DNA of 53,876 bases from JAATGA01 sp047605605 (GTDB lineage: Bacteria; Pseudomonadota; Alphaproteobacteria; Rhodobacterales; Rhodobacteraceae). Numbering within the stretch: the stretch's first letter is position 1; each line of letters begins with the position of its first letter. This document shows positions 1 through 7,671 of this stretch, piece after piece. The stretch is from contig JASGFG010000015.1 in assembly GCA_047605605.1 (NCBI GenBank), forward strand, positions 1 to 53,876. Reading direction: 5' to 3'. The position numbers and the translations under genes were made by a program. Under the pieces are notes generated by a model. It searched no databases, was not told where the DNA came from, and saw only the letters and a list, made by a program, of their open reading frames with translations.

Positions 1-376
1 AGGTGCCCATCCTTCCCATGCCCATTCTTCCGACAGGCCGGCCGCTTCTGCAATCTTGCCCGGATGGGGCATCTGTCTACCCGCCCCTTCGGCCGAAGGG
101 GTCCGCTTGTTCCCGGACGAAGGAGGGAGTGCGGCGGATCGTCGGCCTGATCGCTTTGCCTTGGGGCGATCTTCGGTCCTGCGTCGTCGTTTGGCGCGGA
201 CAGGAAAGAGGAACGCTTTGCCTACCCTCTCGGGCGCGGCGAAAAGCGGCAAACAATTATCCGACTAAAATAATTGGTATTTACAAACCCGAGTGATTCC
301 GTCATCTATTTGACCGACGCATCCGCCAGCCGTGACAGGCAAGCCGCATCGTCCGAACCCGATACGGAGTTGTCAG
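1..376. other. Gene-poor leader region, no supported gene
   Basis: I find no convincing coding region here; the open frames have no recognisable protein and no good ribosome site. An 18-bp perfect palindrome (84-101, CCCCTTCGGCCGAAGGGG) could be the stem of a terminator for a gene lying left of the window. From about 250 to 310 the sequence turns AT-rich, unlike the surrounding GC-rich DNA, and this is the likely control region for the downstream hemP unit. Confidence 0.4.
254..276. promoter_or_regulatory. Candidate iron-responsive operator upstream of hemP
   Basis: A perfect 7-bp inverted repeat, CAATTAT-N9-ATAATTG, sits in the AT-rich island before the hemP unit. hemP genes in alphaproteobacteria are normally controlled by Irr, Fur-family or RirA regulators. 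The repeat does not match a consensus I can recite exactly, so assignment to a regulator is inference. Confidence 0.3.
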
Positions 377-538
377 ATGATCCGCGCGCTGCCCGGCTTT
401 CCGCCCGGCCCCAGATCCCGAAGCGACCAGCCCCCCTCCGAAGGGGCGGCGGAAATTCTCCGCCAGGCGCTGCAAGGGTTCCTTCCGCCGACGGCTGCCC
501 TTTTCCACCTTTTCGACCGCATGGAGACGCCCAAATGA
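377..538 (+). CDS. Small unknown protein, translationally coupled to hemP
   Basis: This 53-residue ORF starts at ATG 377, with GGAG at 366-369 seven bases upstream. Its TGA (536-538) overlaps the hemP ATG (535-537) in an ATGA arrangement, which suggests translational coupling. Third codon positions are strongly GC-rich, as expected of a real gene here. The product is Pro- and Arg-rich in its first half and ends with a hydrophobic, possibly helical segment. I recognise no family. It could be a small haem-uptake partner, a leader peptide whose translation opens the hemP start, or chance. Confidence 0.4.
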   Translation: MIRALPGFPPGPRSRSDQPPSEGAAEILRQALQGFLPPTAALFHLFDRMETPK

Positions 539-711
539 ACGCCCGCCTCGACCCTGCCGCCGTCAGCATCACCCGCCTGCCGATCAGTGACCTGCCCGTT
601 CATGACGCCACCGCCCTGACCCGCGGCGGCACGCAGGCCCATATCGTCCTGAACGGTCAGGTCTATTCCCTGCGCATCACCCGCGCGGGCAAGCTGATCC
701 TGACGAAGTAA
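535..711 (+). CDS. hemP: Hemin uptake protein HemP
   Basis: This is a 58-residue protein of the HemP family, small cytoplasmic proteins found with bacterial haem uptake genes. The C-terminal half has the family pattern: a hydrophobic strand with an H-I-V-L-N-G core, then Y-S-L-R-I-T and a final G-K-L-I-L-T-K. The start at ATG 535 is preceded by GGAGA at 523-527 and overlaps the stop of the preceding small ORF. A hairpin terminator follows, so hemP ends its transcript. In alphaproteobacteria HemP has been linked to activation of haem receptor genes. No receptor or haem ABC transporter gene is present in the window. Confidence 0.85.
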   Translation: MNARLDPAAVSITRLPISDLPVHDATALTRGGTQAHIVLNGQVYSLRITRAGKLILTK

Positions 712-759
712 CCAATCGCCGATCGCGACAGCCGGAGGGAATGCCGGCAGCATCGGAAG

Positions 760-796
760 CGGCCCGCCGATACCCTCGCGGCGGGCCGTATGTTTT
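760..796 (+). terminator. Rho-independent terminator after hemP
   Basis: A 9-bp stem (CGGCCCGCC at 760-768, GGCGGGCCG at 780-788) with an 11-base loop is followed by a short T-rich run ending in TTTT. It lies between convergent hemP and tctE. Confidence 0.6.
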
Positions 797-872
797 CGGA
801 AACCGGGACGGGCGAACCGGCCTTTCCCGGCCGATCCGGCCGCCTGCTGCGGTCCCTGCATCCCGCGCCGGA

Positions 873-2231
873 TCATGTTGGGGGAAACCGCAGTTCCGCG
901 CGCAGCCCGCGCCCGCCGTGACCGGACGAAAGCTCCAGCCTGCCGCCGAACAGCGCCGCGATCTCGGCGACGATGGCAAGACCCAGGCCCAGCCCTTCGG
1001 GCCGCCCCTCCCCGCCTGCCCCGCGGGCAAACCGCCCGCGCAGGCGCCCCTGCGCGGCGGCGGGAATGCCCGGACCGTCATCGCTGACCGCCAGCACCGC
1101 CTGCCCTTCGCGCAAGCCGACGCTGACAGTCACCTCGGCACCGCGCCCGGCATAGGCCAGCGCATTGTCGATCAGGTTCGACAATGCCTCGGCCAGCAGC
1201 ACGGGTTCGGCCCGGATCGAAACGGGAACCCCCTCGAACCCCAGGTCGATCCCGGCTTCGGCGGCGCGGGGAATGGCCTCGCCCGTCAGGTCGCGGGCCA
1301 GGACGGTCAGGTCCATGACCGCCGCCGCAGCACCCGCCGCCGCGTCGACCCGCGCCAGAAGCAGCAGTTGCGCCAGGATCCGCTCGGCATGGGCCAGCGC
1401 CGCATCCGCCTTGGCCACCGCCGCATCCGACGCCTCGGGCCTGTCCGCCCGCAGCGCCAGGGCCAGCTGCGTGCGCACCACGGCCAGAGGCGTGCGCAAC
1501 TGGTGGCTGGCATTGCCGGTAAAGTTCCGCAACGCCTCCAGCGCGGTGGCAAGCCGCGCCATGAAGCTGTTCACGGCCTCGACCAGCCCCTGCACCTCGG
1601 CCGGAACCTCGGCGCGGATCGGCGACAGGTCGTCCGGCGACCGGGCGGCGATCTGGTCGCCCAGCCGGTTCAGCGGCCGCAGCGCCAGCGGCACGGCGAT
1701 CCAGACGATCAGCGCCGCGCCCAGGATCATCCCCGACAGCCGCAGCGCCGAGCGCAGCAGGATCGTCCGCGCCAGCGCGCGGCGGGCCAGCGTCGATTCC
1801 GCCACCGTCACCCGGAACGGGATCGATTCCACCCCCGTCGAGACCGTCCGCGCCAGGGTGATGATCCGCACCGGATCGCCCGCGAATGTGCCGTCGGCAA
1901 AGCCGCGCCCGTCGGCATCCGGCGTGGCGGGCGTCAGGGTCTGGTATCCAGTCAGGAACCCCAGCGGCCCATCGACGCGATAGAACACCCGGTCCTGCGC
2001 GGTCGAGGTCAGCATCTCCAGCGCGGAATAGGGGATGTCGACCTGAAGCCCGGTATCCTCGTTCACCGTCACCCGTTCTGCAATGGCAAGGGCCGATCCG
2101 GTCAGAACCCGGTCGGAGACGGCGGTCGCGGTCTCGACCGCCTCGCCCCAGGTGTCGGCCATGGCCAGCAGGCCCAGCACGGCCGTTGCGGCCAGAAGCC
2201 AGCCCAGAAGGCGGCGCCGCAGGCTGGCCAT
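873..2231 (-). CDS. tctE: Sensor histidine kinase, TctE-like
   Basis: This 452-residue inner-membrane sensor kinase pairs with the response regulator encoded just upstream. It has an N-terminal membrane segment (about residues 7-24), a periplasmic domain to about 160, and a second membrane segment (about 165-185). A HAMP-like linker and a HisKA domain with phospho-acceptor His243 in S-H-Q-L-R-T-P follow. The HATPase domain shows the N box (N-L-I-D-N-A), G1 (D-D-G-P-G-I) and G2 (G-L-G-L-G-L). Its ATG overlaps the regulator's stop by one base (TGATG), so the two are co-transcribed. The divergent tctCBA genes suggest it senses a tricarboxylate or related carboxylate. Confidence 0.85.
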   Translation of the reverse strand: MASLRRRLLGWLLAATAVLGLLAMADTWGEAVETATAVSDRVLTGSALAIAERVTVNEDTGLQVDIPYSALEMLTSTAQDRVFYRVDGPLGFLTGYQTLTPATPDADGRGFADGTFAGDPVRIITLARTVSTGVESIPFRVTVAESTLARRALARTILLRSALRLSGMILGAALIVWIAVPLALRPLNRLGDQIAARSPDDLSPIRAEVPAEVQGLVEAVNSFMARLATALEALRNFTGNASHQLRTPLAVVRTQLALALRADRPEASDAAVAKADAALAHAERILAQLLLLARVDAAAGAAAAVMDLTVLARDLTGEAIPRAAEAGIDLGFEGVPVSIRAEPVLLAEALSNLIDNALAYAGRGAEVTVSVGLREGQAVLAVSDDGPGIPAAAQGRLRGRFARGAGGEGRPEGLGLGLAIVAEIAALFGGRLELSSGHGGRGLRAELRFPPT

Positions 2232-2899
2232 CAGGCCGACCTGTCGATGTAATAGCCGATGCCGCGCGCCGTGCGCAGCTGCACGCCAAAAGGGGCCAGA
2301 CGGCGGCGCAGGCGGCTGGCATATTGCTCGATCGCATTGTCGGACAGGCTGTCGTCCAGGCTGGTCAGCGACTGGACGATCGCCTCTTTCGTGACGACCT
2401 TGCCCGCCCGCATGAACAGCAGTTCCAGCAGCGCGTGTTCGCGCGCGGGCAGGTCCAGCGCCTGGCCCCCGGCGGTGAACCGCCGCCCGGCCAGATCCAG
2501 CACCACCTCGCCCACCGTCACCGCCGCGGCGCGCAGTCCCGCCTGCCGGCGCAAGAGCGAGCGCACCCGCGCCTCGAATTCACCGATGTCGAACGGCTTG
2601 ACCATGTAGTCGTCGGCGCCAAGGTCCAGCCCCCTGACCCGATCCTCGGCCGCGCCCCGCGCGGTCAGGATCATCACCGCCGCCTGATTGCCCCGCGCCC
2701 GCATCTTGCGCAGCACCGACAGCCCGTCCATCTGCGGCAGGTTCAGGTCCAGGATCACCAGATCGAAATTCTCGGCCGCGGCCAAGGCCTCGGCACTGGC
2801 GCCGTCGCCCACCCGGTCGACGGCATAGCCCGACTGGACCAGCAGCGCCTCCAGCGCCTCGGCCAGTTGGCCGTTGTCCTCGACCAGAAGTATCCGCAC
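2231..2899 (-). CDS. tctD: Response regulator, OmpR family, TctD-like
   Basis: This 222-residue regulator has a receiver domain (1-115) and a C-terminal winged-helix DNA-binding domain (about 125-220). The phospho-acceptor is Asp51 in I-L-D-L-N-L-P; the switch Thr79 (I-L-T-A-R-G) and Lys101 (V-K-P-F-D) are in place. The C-terminal domain ends with the wing motif G-I-G-Y-Y-I. It is the first gene of a two-gene operon with the kinase and is divergent from the binding-protein and transporter genes, which it probably activates in response to substrate. Confidence 0.88.
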   Translation of the reverse strand: MRILLVEDNGQLAEALEALLVQSGYAVDRVGDGASAEALAAAENFDLVILDLNLPQMDGLSVLRKMRARGNQAAVMILTARGAAEDRVRGLDLGADDYMVKPFDIGEFEARVRSLLRRQAGLRAAAVTVGEVVLDLAGRRFTAGGQALDLPAREHALLELLFMRAGKVVTKEAIVQSLTSLDDSLSDNAIEQYASRLRRRLAPFGVQLRTARGIGYYIDRSA

Positions 2900-3030
2900 G
2901 CCCGTCCCTTCCTTCCGGCCCGAATGTCCCGGCGGCCCGGCCGGGACGGTGACGGGACAGCGCCCCGCGCCCGACCATAGCGCCCGGCGCGGAAGTTGTG
3001 AACCGGCCCGCGCCCTGCCATGATGCGGCG
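2900..3030. promoter_or_regulatory. Divergent control region between tctD and the binding-protein gene
   Basis: This 131-bp region must hold the promoters for tctDE (leftward) and the periplasmic binding-protein gene (rightward). A perfect 7-bp inverted repeat, GTCCCGG at 2926-2932 and CCGGGAC at 2941-2947, is a candidate regulator site. No clear sigma-70 boxes are visible. Confidence 0.3.
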
Positions 3031-4104
3031 ATGATCGCCCGCCTGACGCTCGCCCTGATCCTGTGTGCCATCGCGCCTGCCGCGCCAGTTTCGGCCGCCG
3101 TCTTCACCTATCCCGCCCCGTCCGGCGCGACGGGCGATCAGGTGGTGATCTACTCCTCGCTCGACGAACATATCGCGGCGCCGCTGATCAGCGGGTTTCA
3201 GGCGGAAAACCCCGATGTCTCGGTGCGTTACGAGGAACTTTTGACAGGCGAGATGAACGACCGCATCATCGCCGAAACCGATGCGGGGCAAGCGACGGCG
3301 GATTTCGCCTTTTCCTCGGCCATGGATCTTCAGGTCAAGCTGGCCAACGACGGCTATGCGCGCGAGACGGAAACCCCCGAATCCGCCGCCTGGCCCCGCT
3401 GGGCGAACTGGAGGAACACCGCCTATGCGCTGACCTTCGAGCCTGCGGTGCTGGTCTATTACAAGCCCGCCTTCGCCGGCTCCGCCCCCCCTTCGACCCG
3501 GTTCGAGCTGGTGAACTGGCTCCGCCAGGGCGGCGCGGCGGTCAGGGGCAGGATCGGCACCTACGACATCGAAAGATCGGCGGTCGGCTATCTGTTCCTG
3601 GCCCGCGACCAGGATCATTTCGCCGACATCTGGTCGGTGGTGCGCGCCATGGGGGCCGCGGGTGTGCAGCAGTTCCCCACCAGCCAGGACATCCTGGCCC
3701 GCGTGTCGGACGGGCGGCTTCTGGTCGGCTACAACATCCTCGGCTCCTATGCCGCCGACTGGGCGCGCGACCATCCCGATGTGGGGCTGGTCCTGCCCCG
3801 CGACTTTACCGTCGTGGTCAGCCGGGTGGGCCTGGTTCCCCGCGCCGCGCCGCGGCCCGATCTGGGGGGCCGGTTCCTAGGGTTCTTCATGTCGAAGGCC
3901 GGACAGACCATCGTTGCGGAAAAGCTGCGCCTTCCCGCCGTCAGCCTGGAGGTTTCGGACGAAAACAGCGCCCGCGCGATGGAGGCGGCGCTTGGCGCGC
4001 AGCTGCGCCCCGTCGCGGTCAGCCCCGGCCTGCTGGTCTATCTGGATCAGGCCAAGCGCGCCCGCCTGATCGCGCGGTGGAAGGCCGCGCTGGCGGGACA
4101 GTGA
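3031..4104 (+). CDS. Periplasmic substrate-binding protein (family 1, FbpA/PgtC-like)
   Basis: This is a 357-residue extracellular solute-binding protein. I chose ATG 3031, which gives a clean signal peptide (M-I-A-R-L then a hydrophobic core ending A-P-V-S-A-A); a GTG at 2998 in frame would add eleven unlikely residues. The mature part begins with the V-V-I-Y-S-S-L-D strand typical of ferric- and phosphorylated-sugar-type binding proteins. No ABC permease or ATPase gene accompanies it. It lies between the TctDE sensor system and the TctCBA transporter, so it may be a co-sensor that presents ligand to the kinase, as PgtC does in phosphoglycerate sensing. That role is inference. Confidence 0.7.
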   Translation: MIARLTLALILCAIAPAAPVSAAVFTYPAPSGATGDQVVIYSSLDEHIAAPLISGFQAENPDVSVRYEELLTGEMNDRIIAETDAGQATADFAFSSAMDLQVKLANDGYARETETPESAAWPRWANWRNTAYALTFEPAVLVYYKPAFAGSAPPSTRFELVNWLRQGGAAVRGRIGTYDIERSAVGYLFLARDQDHFADIWSVVRAMGAAGVQQFPTSQDILARVSDGRLLVGYNILGSYAADWARDHPDVGLVLPRDFTVVVSRVGLVPRAAPRPDLGGRFLGFFMSKAGQTIVAEKLRLPAVSLEVSDENSARAMEAALGAQLRPVAVSPGLLVYLDQAKRARLIARWKAALAGQ

Positions 4105-4151
4105 CGGGGTTTTCCCACTCTGCCCGGCTTTTGAGCGAAAAATCTGGCTTT

Positions 4152-4169
4152 CTGTCAGCTTTGTGACAG
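4152..4169. promoter_or_regulatory. Candidate TctD operator upstream of tctC
   Basis: A perfect inverted repeat CTGTCA-N6-TGACAG lies 78 bp before the tctC start, in the 142-bp gap after the binding-protein gene. OmpR-type regulators usually prefer direct repeats, so the regulator that binds it is not certain. Confidence 0.35.
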
Positions 4170-4246
4170 GTTCATATGCAGTATCGGCATACCTGACATG
4201 ACGTCCGGTCCGCGCCACCCGCGCGGCTGATGGGAGGAGATCCAAG

Positions 4247-5191
4247 ATGAAACACACCCTTTTCGCAGGGCTGGTTGCGGCTGCGCTGGCCGTGCCCGCC
4301 TTTGCCGAAGATTACACGATCATCGCCCCCGCGGCCCCCGGCGGCGGCTGGGACCAGACGGCCCGCACCATGCAGGAAGTGCTGCAATCCGAAAAGATCT
4401 CGGGCGCGGTGCAGGTTCAGAACGTCCCCGGCGCGGGCGGCACGGTGGGTCTGGCGCAGTTCGTGTCGCAGAACGCGGGCAAGTCCGACCAGCTGATCGT
4501 CGGCGGTTTCGTCATGGTCGGCGCGATCCTGACCAATGCCTCGCCCGTGTCGCTGGCCGATGTGACCCCCATCGCCCGGCTGACCGGCGAATATGAGGCC
4601 ATCGTGGTCCCCGCCTCGTCCGAGATCAAGGACATCAACGGGCTGATCGAAAAGCTGAAGGCCGATCCCGGCTCGGTCTCGTGGGGCGGCGGCTCGGCGG
4701 GCGGCACGGACCATATCGCCGTCGGCCTGATCGCCAAGGCCGCCGGGGTCGAGCCGACCAGGATCAACTACATCGCCTATTCCGGCGGTGGCGAGGCGCT
4801 GGCCGCGATCCTGGGCAGCCAGGTGACGGCGGGCGTGTCGAGCCTGGGCGAGTTCAAGGCGCAGGCCGATGCCGGGACGCTGCGCATCCTGGCCGTGACC
4901 TCGGAGGAGCGGATCGCGGGTGTCGATGCGCCGACGCTGAAGGAGTCCGGGCTGGACGTGGTGCTTCAGAACTGGCGGATGGTCGCCGCCGCGCCGGGGC
5001 TGAGCGCCGAGCAGACCGCCGCGATTTCCGCCGATATCGAGAAGATGGCAAAATCCAAGGCCTGGCAGGACCAGCTGGCGACCAAGGGCTGGTCGGACAC
5101 CTATCTGGCCGGCGACGCCTTCAAGGCGCAGCTTGAAAAGGACATCGCCTCGACCTCGGCCGTCCTCAAGGACATCGGTCTGGTGAAATGA
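4247..5191 (+). CDS. tctC: Tripartite tricarboxylate transporter, periplasmic binding protein TctC
   Basis: This 314-residue protein is the periplasmic receptor of a TTT system and delivers tricarboxylates or similar acids to TctAB. The signal peptide (M-K-H-T-L-F, hydrophobic core, cleavage after A-F-A) is clear. The family's ligand-loop signature A-P-A-A-P-G-G-G-W-D-Q follows at about residues 27-37, with the second loop W-G-G-G-S-A-G-G-T-D near 145-155. A strong ribosome site (GGGAGGAG) precedes ATG 4247. Its stop overlaps the tctB start (ATGA). The actual substrate cannot be read from sequence. Confidence 0.9.
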   Translation: MKHTLFAGLVAAALAVPAFAEDYTIIAPAAPGGGWDQTARTMQEVLQSEKISGAVQVQNVPGAGGTVGLAQFVSQNAGKSDQLIVGGFVMVGAILTNASPVSLADVTPIARLTGEYEAIVVPASSEIKDINGLIEKLKADPGSVSWGGGSAGGTDHIAVGLIAKAAGVEPTRINYIAYSGGGEALAAILGSQVTAGVSSLGEFKAQADAGTLRILAVTSEERIAGVDAPTLKESGLDVVLQNWRMVAAAPGLSAEQTAAISADIEKMAKSKAWQDQLATKGWSDTYLAGDAFKAQLEKDIASTSAVLKDIGLVK

Positions 5192-5688
5192 GCGGGTATA
5201 ACCCCGGAAAGCGCCGCCCCGACTGGGCGGCGCTGGTCGTCGCGGTGATCCTGGCCCTTGTGGCCGGGATCATCTGGCACGATGCGGCGCGCCTGCCGCA
5301 AAACGGCGGCTATGGCGGGGTCGGGCCCGCGGATGTGCCGCGCTGGATCGCGGTCGCGCTGGCGCTGCTGGCCGTCTGGTCGGCCGTCGCCACCTTTCGC
5401 GAGGAGCCGGCCCCGCGCCAGCCGCAGGCGGCGGCCCCGGTGCTGTGGCTGATCGCGGGGCTTCTGCTGCAACTGCTGCTGCTGAAACCGGCGGGATTTT
5501 CCATCGCCACGGGCATCCTGTTCGCCTGTTCGGCCGCGGCCTTTGGCAGGAAGAAACTGTGGATCACCCTGCCGGTCGGCATCGTCTTCGGGCTGGTGAT
5601 CTATGCCATCTTCGGCGGCCTTCTGGAACTGAGCCTGCCCGCCGGTCCGATGGAGCGGGTTCTCACGTCGCTGTTTTCGGGGAGCTGA
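5188..5688 (+). CDS. tctB: Tripartite tricarboxylate transporter, small membrane protein TctB
   Basis: This 166-residue inner-membrane protein has four predicted transmembrane segments (roughly residues 11-28, 48-66, 85-105 and 120-145), typical of the small TctB subunit. It overlaps tctC by four bases and its TGA is three bases from the tctA ATG, so the three genes form a tight operon. TctB sequences are poorly conserved; the call rests on size, topology and position. Confidence 0.88.
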   Translation: MSGYNPGKRRPDWAALVVAVILALVAGIIWHDAARLPQNGGYGGVGPADVPRWIAVALALLAVWSAVATFREEPAPRQPQAAAPVLWLIAGLLLQLLLLKPAGFSIATGILFACSAAAFGRKKLWITLPVGIVFGLVIYAIFGGLLELSLPAGPMERVLTSLFSGS

Positions 5689-5691
5689 GTG

Positions 5692-7209
5692 ATGGACAGC
5701 CTTTCGCTGCTGATGAACGGCATGGCCGCGGCCATGGACCCGATGCTGCTGCTTTACTGCCTGATCGGGGTGACGCTGGGCACCGCGGTCGGCGTGCTGC
5801 CGGGGATCGGGCCGGCGCTGACGGTGGCGCTGCTGTTGCCGGTCACCTATGGCCTCGACCCGGCCGGGTCGCTGATCATGTTCGCGGGCATCTATTATGG
5901 CGGGATGTATGGCGGGTCGACCACATCCATCCTGCTGAACACGCCGGGGGAAAGCGCCTCGATCGTCACCGCGCTGGAGGGCAACAAGATGGCCCGCGCC
6001 GGTCGCGGCGGCCCTGCCCTTGCGACCGCCGCCATCGGGTCGTTCATCGCCGGTCTGATCGCCACGCTGGCCCTGGCCTTTCTGGCGCCGACGGTGGTGA
6101 AATTCGCGCTGTCCTTCGGCCCGCGCGACTATTTCGCGCTGATGATCCTGGCCTTCGTCACCGTGTCCTCCGCCTTTGGCGACAGCACGAGGAAGGGGCT
6201 GATCTCGCTGTTCGCCGGGCTGGCGCTTGCGCTGGTCGGGATCGACCAGCTGACGGGGCAGGCGCGGCTGGCCTTTGGCGTGCCGCAGCTGCTGGACGGG
6301 GTGGAGGTGACGACACTGGCCGTCGCCATGTTCGCTCTGGGCGAGGCCTTCTATGTCGCCGCACAGCGGGACACCGAAACCGACGAGGTGATCGCGGTCA
6401 AGGGGTCGGTCTGGATGTCGAAAACCGACTGGGCCCGGTCGTGGAAGCCCTGGCTGCGCGGCACCGTCATCGGCTTTCCCATCGGGGCGATGCCGGCGGG
6501 GGGCGCGGAAATCGGCACCTTCCTGTCCTATGCCGCCGAAAAGCGTCTGACCAAGCACCCCGAGGAATTCGGCAATGGCGCCATCGAGGGCGTGGCGGGA
6601 CCAGAGGCTGCGAACAACGCCTCGGCCGCCGGAACGCTGGTGCCGCTCTTGACGCTGGGGCTGCCCACATCGGCCACGGCGGCGATCATGCTGGCCGGGT
6701 TCCAGCAGTTCGGCCTGCAACCCGGGCCGCTGCTGTTCGCGACCAATCCGGGGCTGGTGTGGAGCCTGATCGCATCCCTTCTGATCGCCAACCTGATGCT
6801 GGTGGTGCTGAACCTGCCGCTGATCGGGCTGTGGGTGCGGCTGCTGACCATTCCGAAGCCGTGGCTTTACGCCGGGATCCTGGTGTTCGCGACCTTGGGG
6901 ACCATCGGGGCCAACCCCTCGCCGGTGGAGTTGTCCATGCTGCTGATCTTTGGCCTGATGGGCTATGCGATGCGGGTCTATGGCTATCCCATCGCGCCGG
7001 TGGTGGTGGGCCTGATCCTTGGGCCGATGGCGGAACAGCAGTTGCGCCGGGCGTTGCAGATCAGCCAAGGCGACATCACCACGCTGGTCGCCTCACCCCT
7101 ATCGGCGATCCTGCTGGCGATTGCGGCGATCGCGCTGATCCTGCCGCTGATCCTGCGGGCGCGCGGCAAGGGCGAGGTGCTGAACCAGCTTCAGGCGAAC
7201 GAGGACTGA
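5692..7209 (+). CDS. tctA: Tripartite tricarboxylate transporter, large membrane protein TctA
   Basis: This 505-residue transport channel of the TTT system is the normal size for TctA. The family signatures are clear: G-V-L-P-G-I-G-P near residue 30, Y-Y-G-G-M-Y-G-G-S-T-T-S-I-L-L-N-T-P-G-E near 65-85, and G-L-P-T-S-A-T-A-A-I-M-L near 320. About a dozen hydrophobic segments are visible. ATG 5692 is chosen over the adjacent in-frame GTG 5689. It ends the tctC-tctB-tctA operon, followed by a strong terminator. Confidence 0.93.
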   Translation: MDSLSLLMNGMAAAMDPMLLLYCLIGVTLGTAVGVLPGIGPALTVALLLPVTYGLDPAGSLIMFAGIYYGGMYGGSTTSILLNTPGESASIVTALEGNKMARAGRGGPALATAAIGSFIAGLIATLALAFLAPTVVKFALSFGPRDYFALMILAFVTVSSAFGDSTRKGLISLFAGLALALVGIDQLTGQARLAFGVPQLLDGVEVTTLAVAMFALGEAFYVAAQRDTETDEVIAVKGSVWMSKTDWARSWKPWLRGTVIGFPIGAMPAGGAEIGTFLSYAAEKRLTKHPEEFGNGAIEGVAGPEAANNASAAGTLVPLLTLGLPTSATAAIMLAGFQQFGLQPGPLLFATNPGLVWSLIASLLIANLMLVVLNLPLIGLWVRLLTIPKPWLYAGILVFATLGTIGANPSPVELSMLLIFGLMGYAMRVYGYPIAPVVVGLILGPMAEQQLRRALQISQGDITTLVASPLSAILLAIAAIALILPLILRARGKGEVLNQLQANED

Positions 7210-7227
7210 TCAGACCCTTGACCCATC

Positions 7228-7259
7228 AAAAGGCCCCGGCATGGTCCGGGGCCTTTTGT
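7228..7259 (+). terminator. Terminator of the tctCBA operon
   Basis: A perfect 12-bp stem (AAAAGGCCCCGG at 7228-7239 with CCGGGGCCTTTT at 7246-7257) with a six-base loop is followed by T-rich sequence. The symmetrical A and T tracts would let it work in both directions. Confidence 0.85.
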
Positions 7260-7361
7260 CATGCGCCCCGCGCATGACGGGAATCGTCAATGCTGCATTG
7301 CGGCGAGGCCGAGCAAAGCCCATGTTCCTCTTGTCAAACGATGACAGAAAGAGAGATCGAC

Positions 7362-7535
7362 ATGACCGCCCTCCGCTCCGCCCTGAACCGCTTCATTGCG
7401 TTCCTGGACGTGATGGACGCCGCAGTTTCCGCCTCCGCCGCCGTGCGGTTGCATCAGAGCCCCGCCGCGCGCGACCTGCGCCGTCTGGGCATCGACACCA
7501 ACAGCCCTGCCATTGCCAGCATGGGCCGGTTCTGA
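7362..7535 (+). CDS. Small DUF1127-like protein
   Basis: This 57-residue protein starts at ATG 7362, preceded by a purine-rich AAAGAGAG site; an in-frame ATG at 7341 is an alternative. The C-terminal part (R-D-L-R-R-L-G-I-D) resembles a degenerate DUF1127 (YjiS-like) motif, a family of small RNA-binding-type proteins abundant in Rhodobacterales, though several usual positions are missing. The gene stands alone between two terminators, so it is monocistronic. Function unknown. Confidence 0.55.
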   Translation: MTALRSALNRFIAFLDVMDAAVSASAAVRLHQSPAARDLRRLGIDTNSPAIASMGRF

Positions 7536-7559
7536 TCGACCCCCTGCCCGCATGATGCC

Positions 7560-7586
7560 AAGGCCCGCCATCGGCGGGCCTTTTAC
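7560..7586 (+). terminator. Terminator after the small DUF1127-like gene
   Basis: A 10-bp perfect stem AAGGCCCGCC (7560-7569) and GGCGGGCCTT (7573-7582) with a three-base loop ends in a TTTT run. Confidence 0.75.
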
Positions 7587-7616
7587 TATTGCGCCGGACG
7601 CATGACTGCCCGAAAT

Positions 7617-7646
7617 GGAAAAGGCCGCCCGAAAAGGGCGGCCTTT
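7617..7646 (-). terminator. Terminator of the DUF475 gene
   Basis: An 11-bp perfect stem AAAGGCCGCCC (7620-7630) and GGGCGGCCTTT (7636-7646) with loop GAAAA lies just past the stop of the minus-strand DUF475 gene. Read on that strand it ends in TTTTCC. Confidence 0.75.
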
Positions 7647-7671
7647 CCTCGACAGTGTGATGGGCGCGAGG

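Noticed and set aside
741..2252. A 503-codon open frame antisense to tctE
   Set aside because: Arg/Gln/Pro-rich with no domain; the minus strand encodes an intact histidine kinase.
5101..7068. A 655-codon open frame antisense to tctB and tctA
   Set aside because: Compositional shadow of high-GC coding sequence; the plus strand has the conserved TctA motifs.
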